Assembly: GCA_001770815.1 (NCBI GenBank)
Contig: MESD01000198.1
Location: 37,561 to 70,376 of the forward strand
Origin: Burkholderiales bacterium RIFCSPHIGHO2_12_FULL_69_20
Lineage (GTDB): Bacteria > Pseudomonadota > Gammaproteobacteria > Burkholderiales > Burkholderiaceae_C
Direction of reading: 5' to 3'
DNA length: 32,816 nucleotides
The notes below the pieces were generated by a model. It did not search any database. It was not told the origin of the DNA and saw only the letters and a list, made by a program, of their open reading frames with translations. Below are positions 1 through 11,711 of this stretch, piece by piece. The translations under genes and the position numbers were made by a program. Position 1 is the first letter of the stretch. Every line of letters starts with the position of its first letter.

Positions 1-2
1 CT

Positions 3-371
3 GCGGGCGCGCTGCCGGTGCGCTTCGACGCCGACCACCTGCGCCGGGTGCTGGTCAACCTGCTCGACAACGCGGGCCGCCACGCCGGGCCCAGCGCGGG
101 CGCCGTGCAGTTGCAGCTGTCGGCCGGTGCATCGCCCGGCACGGTGCACCTGTCGGTGGCCAGCGACGGTGAACCGATACCGCCCGACGTGGAGCGGCAT
201 CTGTTCGAGCCCTTCTTCTCCACCCGCAGCCGGGGCAGCGGCCTCGGCCTGTATATTTGCCGCGAGCTGTGCGAGCGCCATGGCGCCAGCATCGACTTCC
301 GCCTCGCGACCCCCGGCACGCGGCACCGCAACGTCTTCCTGGTGGTGATGCGTGCGGCCGATGCCGCCTGA
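3..371 (+). CDS. pilS: Sensor histidine kinase PilS, C-terminal part (partial)
   Basis: The reading frame is open from the window edge, so the true start lies upstream and only the C-terminal ATP-binding (HATPase_c) domain is present. The N-box is visible as LVNLLDNAGRHA, followed by a degenerate G1 region (SDGEPIPP), an F-box-like LFEPFFSTR and the G2 motif GSGLGLYICREL. These mark a GHKL histidine kinase that phosphorylates a partner response regulator. The identity as PilS, the membrane sensor controlling type IV pilin transcription, rests on the next gene, which encodes a PilR-type NtrC-family regulator 42 bp downstream, and on the pilS-pilR-ampD order known in Burkholderiales. The sensor and dimerisation regions are outside the window, so another NtrB-like kinase cannot be excluded. 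Confidence 0.85.
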   Translation, partial: AGALPVRFDADHLRRVLVNLLDNAGRHAGPSAGAVQLQLSAGASPGTVHLSVASDGEPIPPDVERHLFEPFFSTRSRGSGLGLYICRELCERHGASIDFRLATPGTRHRNVFLVVMRAADAA

Positions 372-413
372 TCGCCCCGACCCGCCTGCAACTCGCCTGC
401 AACCCCGCCGCTG

Positions 414-1979
<1,566 letters not shown>

Positions 1980-1983
1980 CCCG

Positions 1984-2547
1984 GTGGCCCGCTGGTACCA
2001 CGGCTGGTGGACGGGGGCGCGGCGGGTGCGGTCGCCCAACTTCGGCCTGCGGCCCGCGGGCATGGCGGTGAATCTGGTGGTGCTGCATTCGATCAGCCTG
2101 CCGCCGGGTGTGTTCGGTGGTGATCAGGTCGAGCGGCTGTTCACCAACCGGCTCGACTGGTCGGCGCATCCGACCTTCGAGCAGATCCGCGGGCTGAGGG
2201 TCTCGGCGCACTTTCTGCTGCGCCGCGACGGCAGCCTGCTGCAATTCGTCTCGTGCGATCGGCGCGCCTGGCATGCCGGTGCCTCGACCTGGCAGGGCCG
2301 CGAGCACTGCAACGACTTCTCAGTCGGCATCGAGCTCGAAGGCCTGGAGGGCGGGCGCTTTGAGCCAGCGCAGTACGCGGCGCTGGGGCCGCTGCTGCGG
2401 GCGCTGGCCCATCGCTACCCGCTGCAGGCGGTGACCGGCCACGAGCATGTGGCGCCTGGCCGCAAGCACGACCCGGGGCCGGGCTTCGACTGGGTAGCGC
2501 TGGGCCAACAGCCGGGCTTTCCCGAGGGTTTGCGCATCACGCGCTGA
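1984..2547 (+). CDS. ampD: 1,6-anhydro-N-acetylmuramyl-L-alanine amidase AmpD
   Basis: AmpD is a cytoplasmic zinc amidase that cuts the bond between anhydro-muramic acid and the stem peptide during peptidoglycan recycling; its loss usually derepresses ampC-type beta-lactamases. The 187-residue length matches AmpD. Zinc ligands can be placed at H35, H153 and D163, with the conserved TGHEHVAPGRKHDPGP stretch carrying K161. The acidic IELEG motif lies at 116-120. The frame is open far upstream inside pilR, but the GTG at 1984 is chosen because it gives the standard N-terminus (ARWYHGWW) and has an ACGGAG ribosome binding site about 8 bp before it. It lies 4 bp after pilR, so it is probably co-transcribed with pilSR. 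Confidence 0.93.
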   Translation: MARWYHGWWTGARRVRSPNFGLRPAGMAVNLVVLHSISLPPGVFGGDQVERLFTNRLDWSAHPTFEQIRGLRVSAHFLLRRDGSLLQFVSCDRRAWHAGASTWQGREHCNDFSVGIELEGLEGGRFEPAQYAALGPLLRALAHRYPLQAVTGHEHVAPGRKHDPGPGFDWVALGQQPGFPEGLRITR

Positions 2548-2765
2548 CGGCAGCGTGTGGCGCCCTCGCTGCGGCCGGGGCGGGCAGGTGGTGTGCCTGT
2601 GGATTCGAGCAACGGCGCGGCTTTGGCAGCGGTTTGGGCGTGGCAGCCCAGCAAATCCGCGGTGCCCATGCGCGTGGGCCAACAAGCATGCGGCCGGGCT
2701 GGTGGCGTGCGCCCGGGGAGGTCGGTCCAGACGGCCCATCGGTTCGGTACCGATCGCGGGAAAGC

Positions 2766-2781
2766 ACGCTACCGGTAGTGC
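2766..2781. promoter_or_regulatory. NrdR box 1 (upstream, degenerate)
   Basis: ACGCTACCGGTAGTGC contains a perfect 10-bp palindrome CTACCGGTAG at 2769-2778. The outer positions fit the NrdR consensus (C-w-A at the left, T-w-G at the right), although the usual AT-rich centre is replaced by CCGG. It is supported mainly by its exact 31-bp phasing with the better box downstream, the three-helical-turn spacing typical of NrdR operators. It sits just before the -35 element. Confidence 0.65.
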
Positions 2782-2810
2782 TTGAAGGGGTGAATGGCCC
2801 TAGATATAGT
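2782..2810 (+). promoter_or_regulatory. Predicted sigma70 promoter of nrdAB
   Basis: The -35 TTGAAG (2782-2787), a 17-bp spacer and the -10 TATAGT (2805-2810, five of six consensus) form a good sigma70-type promoter. It lies between and across the two NrdR boxes, the usual arrangement for a repressed ribonucleotide reductase operon. Transcription should begin near 2817, giving a leader of about 280 nt. Confidence 0.65.
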
Positions 2811-2812
2811 GC
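2797..2812. promoter_or_regulatory. NrdR box 2
   Basis: GCCCTAGATATAGTGC; its complement GCACTATATCTAGGGC fits the NrdR consensus acaCwAtATaTwGtgt in nearly all core positions. It covers the proposed -10 element at 2805-2810, so binding of ATP/dATP-loaded NrdR would block RNA polymerase. The nrdR gene itself is not in the window. Confidence 0.78.
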
Positions 2813-3096
2813 CTCATCGTGCTATTCTTCGAGCCTTGGAGACGCCGGCAACGCCGCCCAGCTGTGGGCCTTGCGACGGCTCCACCACCTCCTGAATTTC
2901 AACGGCCCGCAGCCGCCACGCACCGCCCCGCCGGGGCGCCAACGTCGGCGATGTGGGCTGCGGCATGGTGGCGCAACACAGGCCGGCTCGTCGGGTGCGC
3001 TCGACGGCTGGCAAGCGGGGGCACAGACCAGCACGCCGTTCACTGAATCCATCGATACCGCGGCCACCCGGCCGACAGACCACTGAAGGGACCTCC

Positions 3097-5994
<2,898 letters not shown>

Positions 5995-6026
5995 GGCATT
6001 GATGCACGACCCTCATCAGGCACTGG

Positions 6027-6058
6027 CTTGCACGATGCAAGGTCACAACATCGTGACC
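6027..6058. repeat. Two adjacent inverted repeats between nrdA and nrdB
   Basis: CTTGCA-CGA-TGCAAG (6027-6041) and GGTCAC-AACATC-GTGACC (6041-6058) are two perfect 6-bp inverted repeats sharing one base. They lie in the 136-bp nrdA-nrdB gap. No T-run follows, so they do not look like a simple terminator; they could be mRNA hairpins that set the nrdA:nrdB transcript ratio, or protein sites. The role is inferred. Confidence 0.5.
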
Positions 6059-6078
6059 GCTTGCATGTCAAGAAGTGC

Positions 6079-6107
6079 TTGGTGATTGAACACAACACTC
6101 TGATAAT
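6079..6107 (+). promoter_or_regulatory. Possible secondary promoter for nrdB
   Basis: TTGGTG (6079-6084), a 17-bp spacer and GATAAT (6102-6107, five of six bases of the -10 consensus) could form a weak sigma70 promoter just ahead of nrdB. The area is clearly more AT-rich than its surroundings. The weak -35 makes this tentative; nrdB may instead be read only from the nrdA promoter. Confidence 0.35.
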
Positions 6108-6130
6108 TCAAAGCCATAGGAAGCACACAC

Positions 6131-7378
6131 ATGCTGGTCTGGGAAGACGACGTCAAGCTCCCCTCGACGACACCATCGAACACCACTGCGCCGCAAGCCT
6201 CTAGCCCCGCGCGGCCGATGTCACCGTCACCTCTTACTCAATTGCAGCCCGCCATTCCGGCTGCTGCGCTGGCGCCAGCGATGGCCGCAGCAGCGGCCAT
6301 CGCCGCCTCCGTCAAGCGCACCGCAGCGCAGCCCGAAGTCAAGGCCGATGTGCCCATCGCGCGCCGCGTCAACGCCGACGAGAAGCGCATCATCAACGGC
6401 CAGACCGATGTCAACCAGTTGGTGCCCTTCAAGTACAAGTGGGCCTGGGAGAAGTACCTCGCGACCTGTGCCAACCACTGGATGCCGCAAGAGATCAACA
6501 TGTCGCGCGACATCGCGACCTGGAAAGACCCGAACGGCCTGACCGAAGACGAGCGCCGCATCATCAAACGCAACCTCGGCTTCTTCGTCACCGCCGACTC
6601 GCTGGCCGCCAACAACATCGTGCTGGGCACCTACCGCCACATCACCGCGCCCGAGTGCCGCCAGTTCATGCTGCGCCAGGCTTTCGAGGAAGCGATCCAC
6701 ACGCACGCCTACCAGTACATCGTCGAGTCGCTGGGTCTGGACGAGTCGGAGATCTTCAACGCCTACAACGAGGTGCAGTCGATCCGCGACAAGGACCAGT
6801 TCCTGATCCCGTTCATCAACGCGATCATGGACCCGAACTTCAAGACCGGCACGCAAGAGAACGACCAGACGCTGCTGCGCTCGCTGATCGTCTTCGCCTG
6901 CCTGATGGAGGGCATGTTCTTCTATGTCGGCTTCACGCAGATCCTGGCGATGGGCCGCCAGAACAAGATGACCGGTGCCGCCGAGCAGTACCAGTACATC
7001 CTGCGCGACGAGTCGATGCACTGCAACTTCGGCATAGACCTGATCAACCAGATCAAGCTCGAGAACCCGCAGTTGTGGACGGCGGCGTTCAAGGACGAGA
7101 TCAAGGCCTTGTTCATGAAGGCGGTGGAGCTGGAATACCGCTACGCCGAAGACACCATGCCGCGCGGCGTGCTGGGTCTCAACGCATCGATGTTCAAGGG
7201 TTATCTGCGCTACATCGCCAACCGGCGGGCCACGCAGATCGGCCTGGAGGCGCTCTTCCCGAACGAGGAAAACCCGTTCCCCTGGATGAGCGAAATGATC
7301 GACCTGAAGAAGGAACGAAATTTCTTTGAAACCCGCGTCATCGAATACCAATCCGGTGGCGCCCTGAGCTGGGACTGA
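6131..7378 (+). CDS. nrdB: Ribonucleoside-diphosphate reductase class Ia, beta subunit
   Basis: NrdB is the ferritin-like subunit that holds the di-iron/tyrosyl radical cofactor used by NrdA. The 415-residue protein has the expected ligands: D156 (TADSLAAN), E187 and H190 (EAIHTH), the glutamate of [10 protein letters not shown], and the RDESMH Glu-His pair. The radical tyrosine is present at Y194, four residues after H190, so this is a standard tyrosyl-radical (Ia) type rather than a tyrosine-less Ic type. The first 90 or so residues are Ala/Pro/Thr-rich and probably disordered. A GGAAG ribosome binding site lies 7 bp before the ATG. It is cotranscribed with or close behind nrdA. Confidence 0.95.
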   Translation: MLVWEDDVKLPSTTPSNTTAPQASSPARPMSPSPLTQLQPAIPAAALAPAMAAAAAIAASVKRTAAQPEVKADVPIARRVNADEKRIINGQTDVNQLVPFKYKWAWEKYLATCANHWMPQEINMSRDIATWKDPNGLTEDERRIIKRNLGFFVTADSLAANNIVLGTYRHITAPECRQFMLRQAFEEAIHTHAYQYIVESLGLDESEIFNAYNEVQSIRDKDQFLIPFINAIMDPNFKTGTQENDQTLLRSLIVFACLMEGMFFYVGFTQILAMGRQNKMTGAAEQYQYILRDESMHCNFGIDLINQIKLENPQLWTAAFKDEIKALFMKAVELEYRYAEDTMPRGVLGLNASMFKGYLRYIANRRATQIGLEALFPNEENPFPWMSEMIDLKKERNFFETRVIEYQSGGALSWD

Positions 7379-7589
7379 GTTGTTGGGGCACGCAGGTGCC
7401 AGGCAAGGTCTCCAGCAGCAGGTCAAGATCCGCGCCCGTGTGAAGGCCGCCAGTAGAAGCGGCGGACACGGCGTATCCCCGTTCATCGAGGTGATGACGC
7501 GGCCCGACCGGGCCAAGACGCCGCATCGATGAATCGCCACACCGCTAGACCGGTCTGGCGTCTTTCGTCACTTGATCAAGGAGATTGTC

Positions 7590-8123
7590 ATGGCAACTGC
7601 GAAAAAGGCCGCTCCGGCCGCGAAACCCGCTGTGAAGAAAGCGGTGTCGGCCAAGAAGGCGGCACCGGCCAAGAAGGCGGCACCGGCGAAGAAGGCGGCA
7701 CCGGCGAAGAAGGCGGCGCCGGCGAAGAAGGCGGCACCGGCGAAGAAGGCGGCACCGGCGAAGAAAGCGGTACCGGCGAAGAAGGCGGCACCGGCGAAGA
7801 AGGCGGCACCGGCGAAGAAGGCGGCGCCGGCGAAGAAGGCGGCACCGGCCAAGAAGGCAGCACCGGCCAAGAAGGCAGCACCGGCCAAGAAGGCAGCACC
7901 TGCCAAGAAGGCGGCACCGGTCAAGAAGGCGGCACCGGTCAAGAAGGCAGCAGCGGCCAAGAAGGCCGCGCCGGCCAAGAAGGCTGCTGCGAAGAAGGCG
8001 CCCGCGAAGAAGGCCGCTGCCAAGAAAGCGCCCGCTTCCCCGCCTGCGCCTGCGGCGCCTGCCGCCAAGACTGCGCTGAGCCCAGCTGCGGCTTGGCCTT
8101 TCCCAACGGGCAACAAACCCTAA
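7590..8123 (+). CDS. Histone H1-like Lys/Ala/Pro-repeat DNA-binding protein
   Basis: This 177-residue, extremely basic protein is built almost wholly of KKAAPA-type hexapeptides, 18 in tandem, then KKAAAKKAPA-like units and a short Pro/Ala tail ending PFPTGNKP. Such sequences resemble the C-terminal tail of eukaryotic histone H1 and are found in bacterial HctB/BpH1/AlgP-like proteins, which bind DNA nonspecifically and may compact the nucleoid. The ATG at 7590 has a strong AAGGAG ribosome binding site (7578-7583), better than the TTG at 7572. The 211 bp after nrdB show no clear promoter. A strong terminator follows. The repeat keeps several other frames open on both strands, but these are side effects. 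The exact DNA-binding role is inferred from family resemblance. Confidence 0.88.
   Translation: MATAKKAAPAAKPAVKKAVSAKKAAPAKKAAPAKKAAPAKKAAPAKKAAPAKKAAPAKKAVPAKKAAPAKKAAPAKKAAPAKKAAPAKKAAPAKKAAPAKKAAPAKKAAPVKKAAPVKKAAAAKKAAPAKKAAAKKAPAKKAAAKKAPASPPAPAAPAAKTALSPAAAWPFPTGNKP
7653..7976 (+). repeat. 18 tandem copies of an 18-bp unit (KKAAPA codons)
   Basis: The consensus unit is AAGAAGGCGGCACCGGCG, repeated 18 times without interruption (324 bp) inside the histone H1-like gene. Variants are mostly synonymous (GCC/GCG, GCA/GCG), with a few changes: one KKAVPA (7761-7778), two KKAAPV (7905-7940) and one KKAAAA (7941-7958). Because the unit is a multiple of three, copy-number change would alter protein length without frameshift. 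Confidence 0.95.
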
Positions 8124-8150
8124 GCAGCTTTCCAATTGCTGCTTGCTTCG

Positions 8151-8177
8151 ACCCGGCCTAGGCCGGGTTTTTGTTTT
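8151..8177 (+). terminator. Rho-independent terminator after the histone H1-like gene
   Basis: The perfect palindrome ACCCGGCCTAGGCCGGGT (8151-8168) runs straight into TTTTTGTTTT. It ends the nrd/histone transcript. There is no T-run in the other direction, so it should not stop the convergent gene, whose last codons and TAG stop are made from this same sequence. Confidence 0.9.
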
Positions 8178-9258
8178 CAGTGTTCAGGCCGTTAAGCTTA
8201 GCTAGGAGCCTTTCTTGAAAGGCGCGGTGTCTTTCAAGTGCTCGCTCGGCGTGGTCACGGAAATCAACTGATTCACTGAGGCGCCCGCATTCAGCTGCAA
8301 CTTGCGATAGGCGGGAATATGCGTAGGCGATTTCATCGTCTTCTACAATTGTTCCTATATCGATCAGTGCCGCCTCCGCTAATTCCCAAGCTCTGTCGCG
8401 TCGATCCGTGTTGACGAGACACCAAGCTCTGTCGACATTTATCGATGGACGCATTTTCTCTGGGACGCTTTCAAAATTAATCTGATCAAAGACTCTGAGC
8501 GCGTCGCTAAACTTACGGTTGATTGTAAAAATCAGTCCTTGAAGCATGAGTGTCAAAAAATCAAGTCCTTGATGCCCGATTGCAAAATCAAAATTTACTG
8601 ACGACGAGGTTTCCATGCTTGCGCGATGAGCCTCCTTTTCAATGTCACCTCCGAATGTGTCAACTAGTCTTACGTTAGACGCGCGGTATGCTGCTACGTC
8701 GTGCAGCATTGCGCTCAATGTCGCTTCGTCGCCCTCTGCCGCGGCATGAAGTCTTGCCCGCTCGTACCAAGGGCGAGCAAGCTGATATTCGTCAGCTAAG
8801 TGATATGACATTGCCAACACGAGAGATGCCCTGGCGCGTGCTTGATGGTCATCTGGCGTGGCTAATGTGAGCGCCTCTTCGAGATGTTTGGCCATTTCAT
8901 CGTATTTTGAGTCAAAAAACTCAATATGAGCCATCCAAGCGGCGCAGCTTGGAAGTGCGGATTCGGTTCTGAGGGCGACTGCGAGGCCATAAGCGCGCCG
9001 AATTCTGTCGTACGCTTGGCGTGTTTGCGCCTTGAAGTAATGTAGGACACCTTCAGCCAGCATGAGCCATGACGCAACCTCGTGATGCAATTCAGTCTTA
9101 AACTGAGCGCGAACCACTCCGATGGAAATCAGTGCGTCGTCAGTTCGTCCATGTCTCGCAAAGTGCGACGCAGCGCGGCAGACTGCGCGTGCCCAAATTA
9201 CTGGGTCTCTCGTGCTACCCGCTTGTGCATTTAGAGTTGCTAAAAGTCTGGAGTCCAT
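8158..9258 (-). CDS. TPR-like repeat protein of unknown function in a low-GC segment
   Basis: I do not recognise this 366-residue protein. It has no signal peptide or membrane segment and appears all-helical, with pairs of helices rich in Ala, Leu and aromatics (for example LVLAMSYHLADEYQLARPWYERARLHA and AYSRLSQVAAECGRLSESVDFRDHAERALE), suggesting degenerate tetratricopeptide-like repeats and a scaffold or sensor role. The gene is unlike its neighbours in composition: bases 8521-8580 and 8881-8940 are each 23 of 60 G+C, against 41 of 60 at 10981-11040 in fba. The ATG at 9258 is preceded by a strong GGAGGT ribosome binding site (9268-9273) that lies within the last codons of purC. It is 7 bp from purC's stop, so it is probably expressed from the purC transcript. 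Acquisition by transfer is inferred from composition. Confidence 0.7.
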   Translation of the reverse strand: MDSRLLATLNAQAGSTRDPVIWARAVCRAASHFARHGRTDDALISIGVVRAQFKTELHHEVASWLMLAEGVLHYFKAQTRQAYDRIRRAYGLAVALRTESALPSCAAWMAHIEFFDSKYDEMAKHLEEALTLATPDDHQARARASLVLAMSYHLADEYQLARPWYERARLHAAAEGDEATLSAMLHDVAAYRASNVRLVDTFGGDIEKEAHRASMETSSSVNFDFAIGHQGLDFLTLMLQGLIFTINRKFSDALRVFDQINFESVPEKMRPSINVDRAWCLVNTDRRDRAWELAEAALIDIGTIVEDDEIAYAYSRLSQVAAECGRLSESVDFRDHAERALERHRAFQERLLAKLNGLNTENKNPA

Positions 9259-9265
9259 TGCAAAA

Positions 9266-10165
9266 TTACCTCCGTAATATCGACAGCGCCAATCTATATC
9301 TATTGGCAGTCATGGTCACCACATCCCCTGGCACCTCCGGCGCCGGCGCGCGTTTGTCCCAGGGGCTCCCATTCACTTGCGCGCGCTCCAGCCAATCCCG
9401 CAGAAACTGTTTGTCGTAGCTGGGCGGGTTGGTGCCTTCCTGGTACGACTCCAGAGGCCAGAAGCGCGATGAATCGGGGGTGAGGATCTCGTCCATCAGG
9501 GTCAGGGTGCCGTCGGCATCCAGGCCGAACTCGAACTTGGTGTCGGCGATGATGATGCCGCGGCTCAGCGCATAGGCGGCCGCTTCCCGGTACAGCTGGA
9601 TCGCCTTGTCGCGTACCTGGGCTGACAGCGCCGGGCCGATGATGACCACCATGCGCTCGTAGCTGATGTTCTCGTCGTGCGCCCCCATCTCGGCCTTGGT
9701 GGCCGGGGTGAAGATGGGCTCGGGCAGGCGGCTGGCGTTCTTCAGGCCGGGTGGCAGCTTCACGCCGCACACCTCGCCGTTGTGCTGGTACTCCTTCCAG
9801 CCCGAGCCGGCCAGGTAGCCGCGCACCACGGCCTCCACCGGCAGTGGTTTCAGGCGCTTCACCAGCATCGATCGGCCGGTCACCTGGGCCACTTCGTCGG
9901 CCGCCACCACGCTTTCGGGGGCCTCGCCGGTCAGGTGGTTGGGCACCACGTGCTGGAGCTTGTTGAACCAGAACAGCGCCATCTGCGTGAGCAGTTCGCC
10001 CTTGCCGGGGATGGGTTCACCCATCACCACGTCGAAGGCCGAGATGCGGTCGGAGGCCACCATCAAGAGGCGGTCGTCGCCCACCGCGTAGTTGTCGCGC
10101 ACCTTGCCGCGGGCCAGCAGCGGCAGTGAATGCAGGCGGGATTCGAGGAGGGCAGGGGTGCTCAT
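9266..10165 (-). CDS. purC: Phosphoribosylaminoimidazole-succinocarboxamide synthase (SAICAR synthetase)
   Basis: PurC joins CAIR and aspartate with ATP to make SAICAR in purine biosynthesis. The 299-residue protein shows the family's [14 protein letters not shown] nucleotide-binding start, [26 protein letters not shown] and [13 protein letters not shown]. The ATG at 10165 gives the normal N-terminus. The extreme C-terminus is odd: the last 14 or so codons change abruptly to AT-rich usage (AGA, ATA, TTA, AGG) and end in TAA, yet still spell a plausible PurC tail ([14 protein letters not shown]). The downstream TPR-like gene starts 7 bp later, using a ribosome binding site inside these codons. 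This suggests the 3' end was replaced when foreign DNA joined here. Confidence 0.95.
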   Translation of the reverse strand: MSTPALLESRLHSLPLLARGKVRDNYAVGDDRLLMVASDRISAFDVVMGEPIPGKGELLTQMALFWFNKLQHVVPNHLTGEAPESVVAADEVAQVTGRSMLVKRLKPLPVEAVVRGYLAGSGWKEYQHNGEVCGVKLPPGLKNASRLPEPIFTPATKAEMGAHDENISYERMVVIIGPALSAQVRDKAIQLYREAAAYALSRGIIIADTKFEFGLDADGTLTLMDEILTPDSSRFWPLESYQEGTNPPSYDKQFLRDWLERAQVNGSPWDKRAPAPEVPGDVVTMTANRYRLALSILRR

Positions 10166-10275
10166 GGCAGTCGTCCGTGGGGCGTCAAGGGGATCGGTCT
10201 ATTGTGCCTTTGGGGTCTTGGCGCGGGCATGCCGCCAGCGGGCGGCGGCGTGGGCGGCAGCAATGCCGAGCGCCC

Positions 10276-10301
10276 AAAAAAAGAGGCCCATCGGGCCTCT
10301 T
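10276..10301 (-). terminator. Rho-independent terminator of fba
   Basis: Read on the minus strand, AAGAGGCCC-GAT-GGGCCTCTT forms a 9-bp stem with a 3-nt loop, continued by a T-run (AAAAAAA at 10276-10282 on the plus strand). It lies 54 bp beyond the fba stop and separates fba from purC, so purC should have its own promoter in 10166-10275. Confidence 0.9.
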
Positions 10302-10354
10302 CAGTTGCTTGATGCGCGGGCCGCCCCATCGGGCGTCGCACGTGCTGGTCGGGA

Positions 10355-11419
10355 TCAGTTCACCAACTGCGCCAGTTCACCGCTGGCGTAGCGCTGGGCG
10401 ATGGTCACCAGCGGGATCGCCTTGATCTTGCTGCCCTGGCCTTCGCAGCCGAACTCGAGGTAGCGCTGCTTGCAGATCGCCTTGGCCGCTTCGCGTGCGG
10501 GCTTGAGCCATTCGCGGGCATCGAACTTCTCGGGGTTCTCGGCCAGGAACTTGCGCACCGCGCCGGTCATCGCCAGCCGGATGTCGGTGTCGATGTTGAT
10601 CTTGCGCACGCCGAACTTGATCGCTTCCTGGATCTCTTCGACCGGCACGCCGTAGGTCTCCTTCATCTTGCCGCCGTACTGGTTGATGATGGCCAGCAGG
10701 TCTTGCGGCACCGACGACGAGCCGTGCATCACCAGATGGGTGTTGGGGATGCGCTTGTTGATCTCTTTCACCCGGCTGATGGCCAGGATGTCGCCGGTGG
10801 GCTTGCGGGTGAACTTGTAGGCGCCGTGGCTGGTGCCGATGGCGATCGCCAGCGCATCGAGCTGCGTGGCCTTGACGAACTGGGCCGCCTCTTCGGGGTC
10901 GGTCAGCATCTCGGCATGGGTCAGCTTGCCGACCGCGCCGATGCCGTCTTCCTCGCCGGCCTCGCCGGTTTCCAGCGAGCCCAGGCAACCCAGCTCACCT
11001 TCGACGGTGACGCCCACGCGGTGCGCCAGATCCACCACCTTGCGGGTGACCTCGACGTTGTAGTCGAACGAGGCCGGCGTCTTGCCGTCCTCGCGCAGCG
11101 AGCCGTCCATCATCACCGAGCCGAAGCCCAGGTCGATGGCGCCCTGGCAGATGGCCGGGCTCTGGCCGTGGTCCTGGTGCATCACCAGCGGCACGTTGGG
11201 CCAGGCTTCGGTGGCGGCCTGGATCAGGTGCTTGATGAAGTGTTCGCCGGCGTACTTGCGGGCGCCGGCACTGGCCTGCAGGATGACCGGTGCATCCACC
11301 TCGGCGGCGGCCTGCATCACGGCCTGCACCTGCTCGAGGTTGTTGACGTTGAAGGCCGGGATGCCGTAGCGGTTTTCGGCGGCATGGTCCAGCAACTGGC
11401 GCATCGAGACGAGTGGCAT
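10355..11419 (-). CDS. fba: Fructose-1,6-bisphosphate aldolase, class II
   Basis: This zinc-dependent aldolase interconverts fructose-1,6-bisphosphate with dihydroxyacetone phosphate and glyceraldehyde-3-phosphate in glycolysis and gluconeogenesis. The 354-residue length fits the CbbA/FbaA-like group. Visible metal and active-site residues are in VMHQDHGQ (H81, D83, H84), the histidine of [10 protein letters not shown] and that of VMHGSSS. The open frame runs back to 11584, but [27 protein letters not shown] at 11419 is the standard N-terminus. A TACAAT -10-like element at 11526-11531 (minus strand) may belong to its promoter, although no good -35 was found. A terminator at 10276-10301 closes the unit. 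Confidence 0.95.
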   Translation of the reverse strand: MPLVSMRQLLDHAAENRYGIPAFNVNNLEQVQAVMQAAAEVDAPVILQASAGARKYAGEHFIKHLIQAATEAWPNVPLVMHQDHGQSPAICQGAIDLGFGSVMMDGSLREDGKTPASFDYNVEVTRKVVDLAHRVGVTVEGELGCLGSLETGEAGEEDGIGAVGKLTHAEMLTDPEEAAQFVKATQLDALAIAIGTSHGAYKFTRKPTGDILAISRVKEINKRIPNTHLVMHGSSSVPQDLLAIINQYGGKMKETYGVPVEEIQEAIKFGVRKINIDTDIRLAMTGAVRKFLAENPEKFDAREWLKPAREAAKAICKQRYLEFGCEGQGSKIKAIPLVTIAQRYASGELAQLVN

Positions 11420-11670
11420 GGTGGGTGTCCTGGGCAAGGGGTGAGAGGCCGGCGGAATCGGGCCGCGACCGGCGCGCAGGCCACAGGCCCGGCCGGGCAG
11501 TGAAACCGCCTCGTAACTGGCGCCGATTGTATCGAGCGGCCCTGCGCCGGGGCTGACTTGGCGCACTCCTTGATGTGGGTGCATGCGCCGGCGGCACGAC
11601 GATTTGCGCAGCCGATCTGGGCCTGAAACGGCCTGCTTTTCGGGGCTAGCGTCTGTCGGGGATTCTCAAT

Positions 11671-11688
11671 ACTGGCCGGGCGGCCAGT
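11671..11688. promoter_or_regulatory. Palindrome upstream of the HTH-GHKL gene
   Basis: ACTGGCC-GGGC-GGCCAGT is a perfect 7-bp inverted repeat ending 23 bp before the ATG of the HTH/ATPase/STAS-like gene, in the gap divergent from fba. It could be an operator, possibly for the gene's own HTH domain, or an mRNA hairpin near the ribosome binding site (GGAAGGA at about 11697). No T-run follows, so a terminator is unlikely. Confidence 0.45.
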
Positions 11689-11711
11689 GTGCCGTCGGAA
11701 GGAACCATTCC

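Larger units (their letters stand above)
2548..3096 (+). other. Long intergenic region: nrdA promoter and leader
   Basis: No convincing gene is seen in these 549 bases. The first 215 bases show no recognisable signal and no clear terminator for ampD. From 2766 to 2812 there are two NrdR-like boxes and a sigma70-like promoter. From about 2817 to 3096 there is a GC-rich, roughly 280-nt presumed nrdA leader with local complementarity (for example CCCCGCCGGGG near 2930) but no riboswitch class I can recognise. The nrdA frame is open back to 2953; those 48 codons look like leader, because the ATG at 3097 has the good ribosome binding site. Confidence 0.6.

Noticed and set aside
2634-3086. 150-codon open frame in the gap before nrdA
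   Set aside because: It overlaps the promoter and NrdR boxes, has no ribosome binding site and no recognisable protein character.
2817-3096. A cobalamin riboswitch in the nrdA leader
   Set aside because: No B12-box-like core was found, and the reductase is the oxygen-dependent class Ia type.
7653-7976. A CRISPR-like repeat array
   Set aside because: The repeats are directly adjacent without spacers and encode a regular hexapeptide.
7545-8135. Several long frames on both strands over the histone H1-like gene, for example Gly/Glu-rich and Phe/Ala-rich repeats
   Set aside because: The 18-bp unit lacks stops in other frames; only the frame from 7590 has a strong ribosome binding site and a known protein type.
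8122-8144. Inverted repeat AAGCAGC...GCTGCTT after the histone gene as a terminator
   Set aside because: It lacks a T-run; the palindrome at 8151-8168 followed by a T-run is the convincing terminator.
8158-9258. The low-GC TPR-like gene as part of a known phage or defence island
   Set aside because: No integrase, transposase, nuclease or partner gene of any known defence family lies next to it; only composition suggests transfer.
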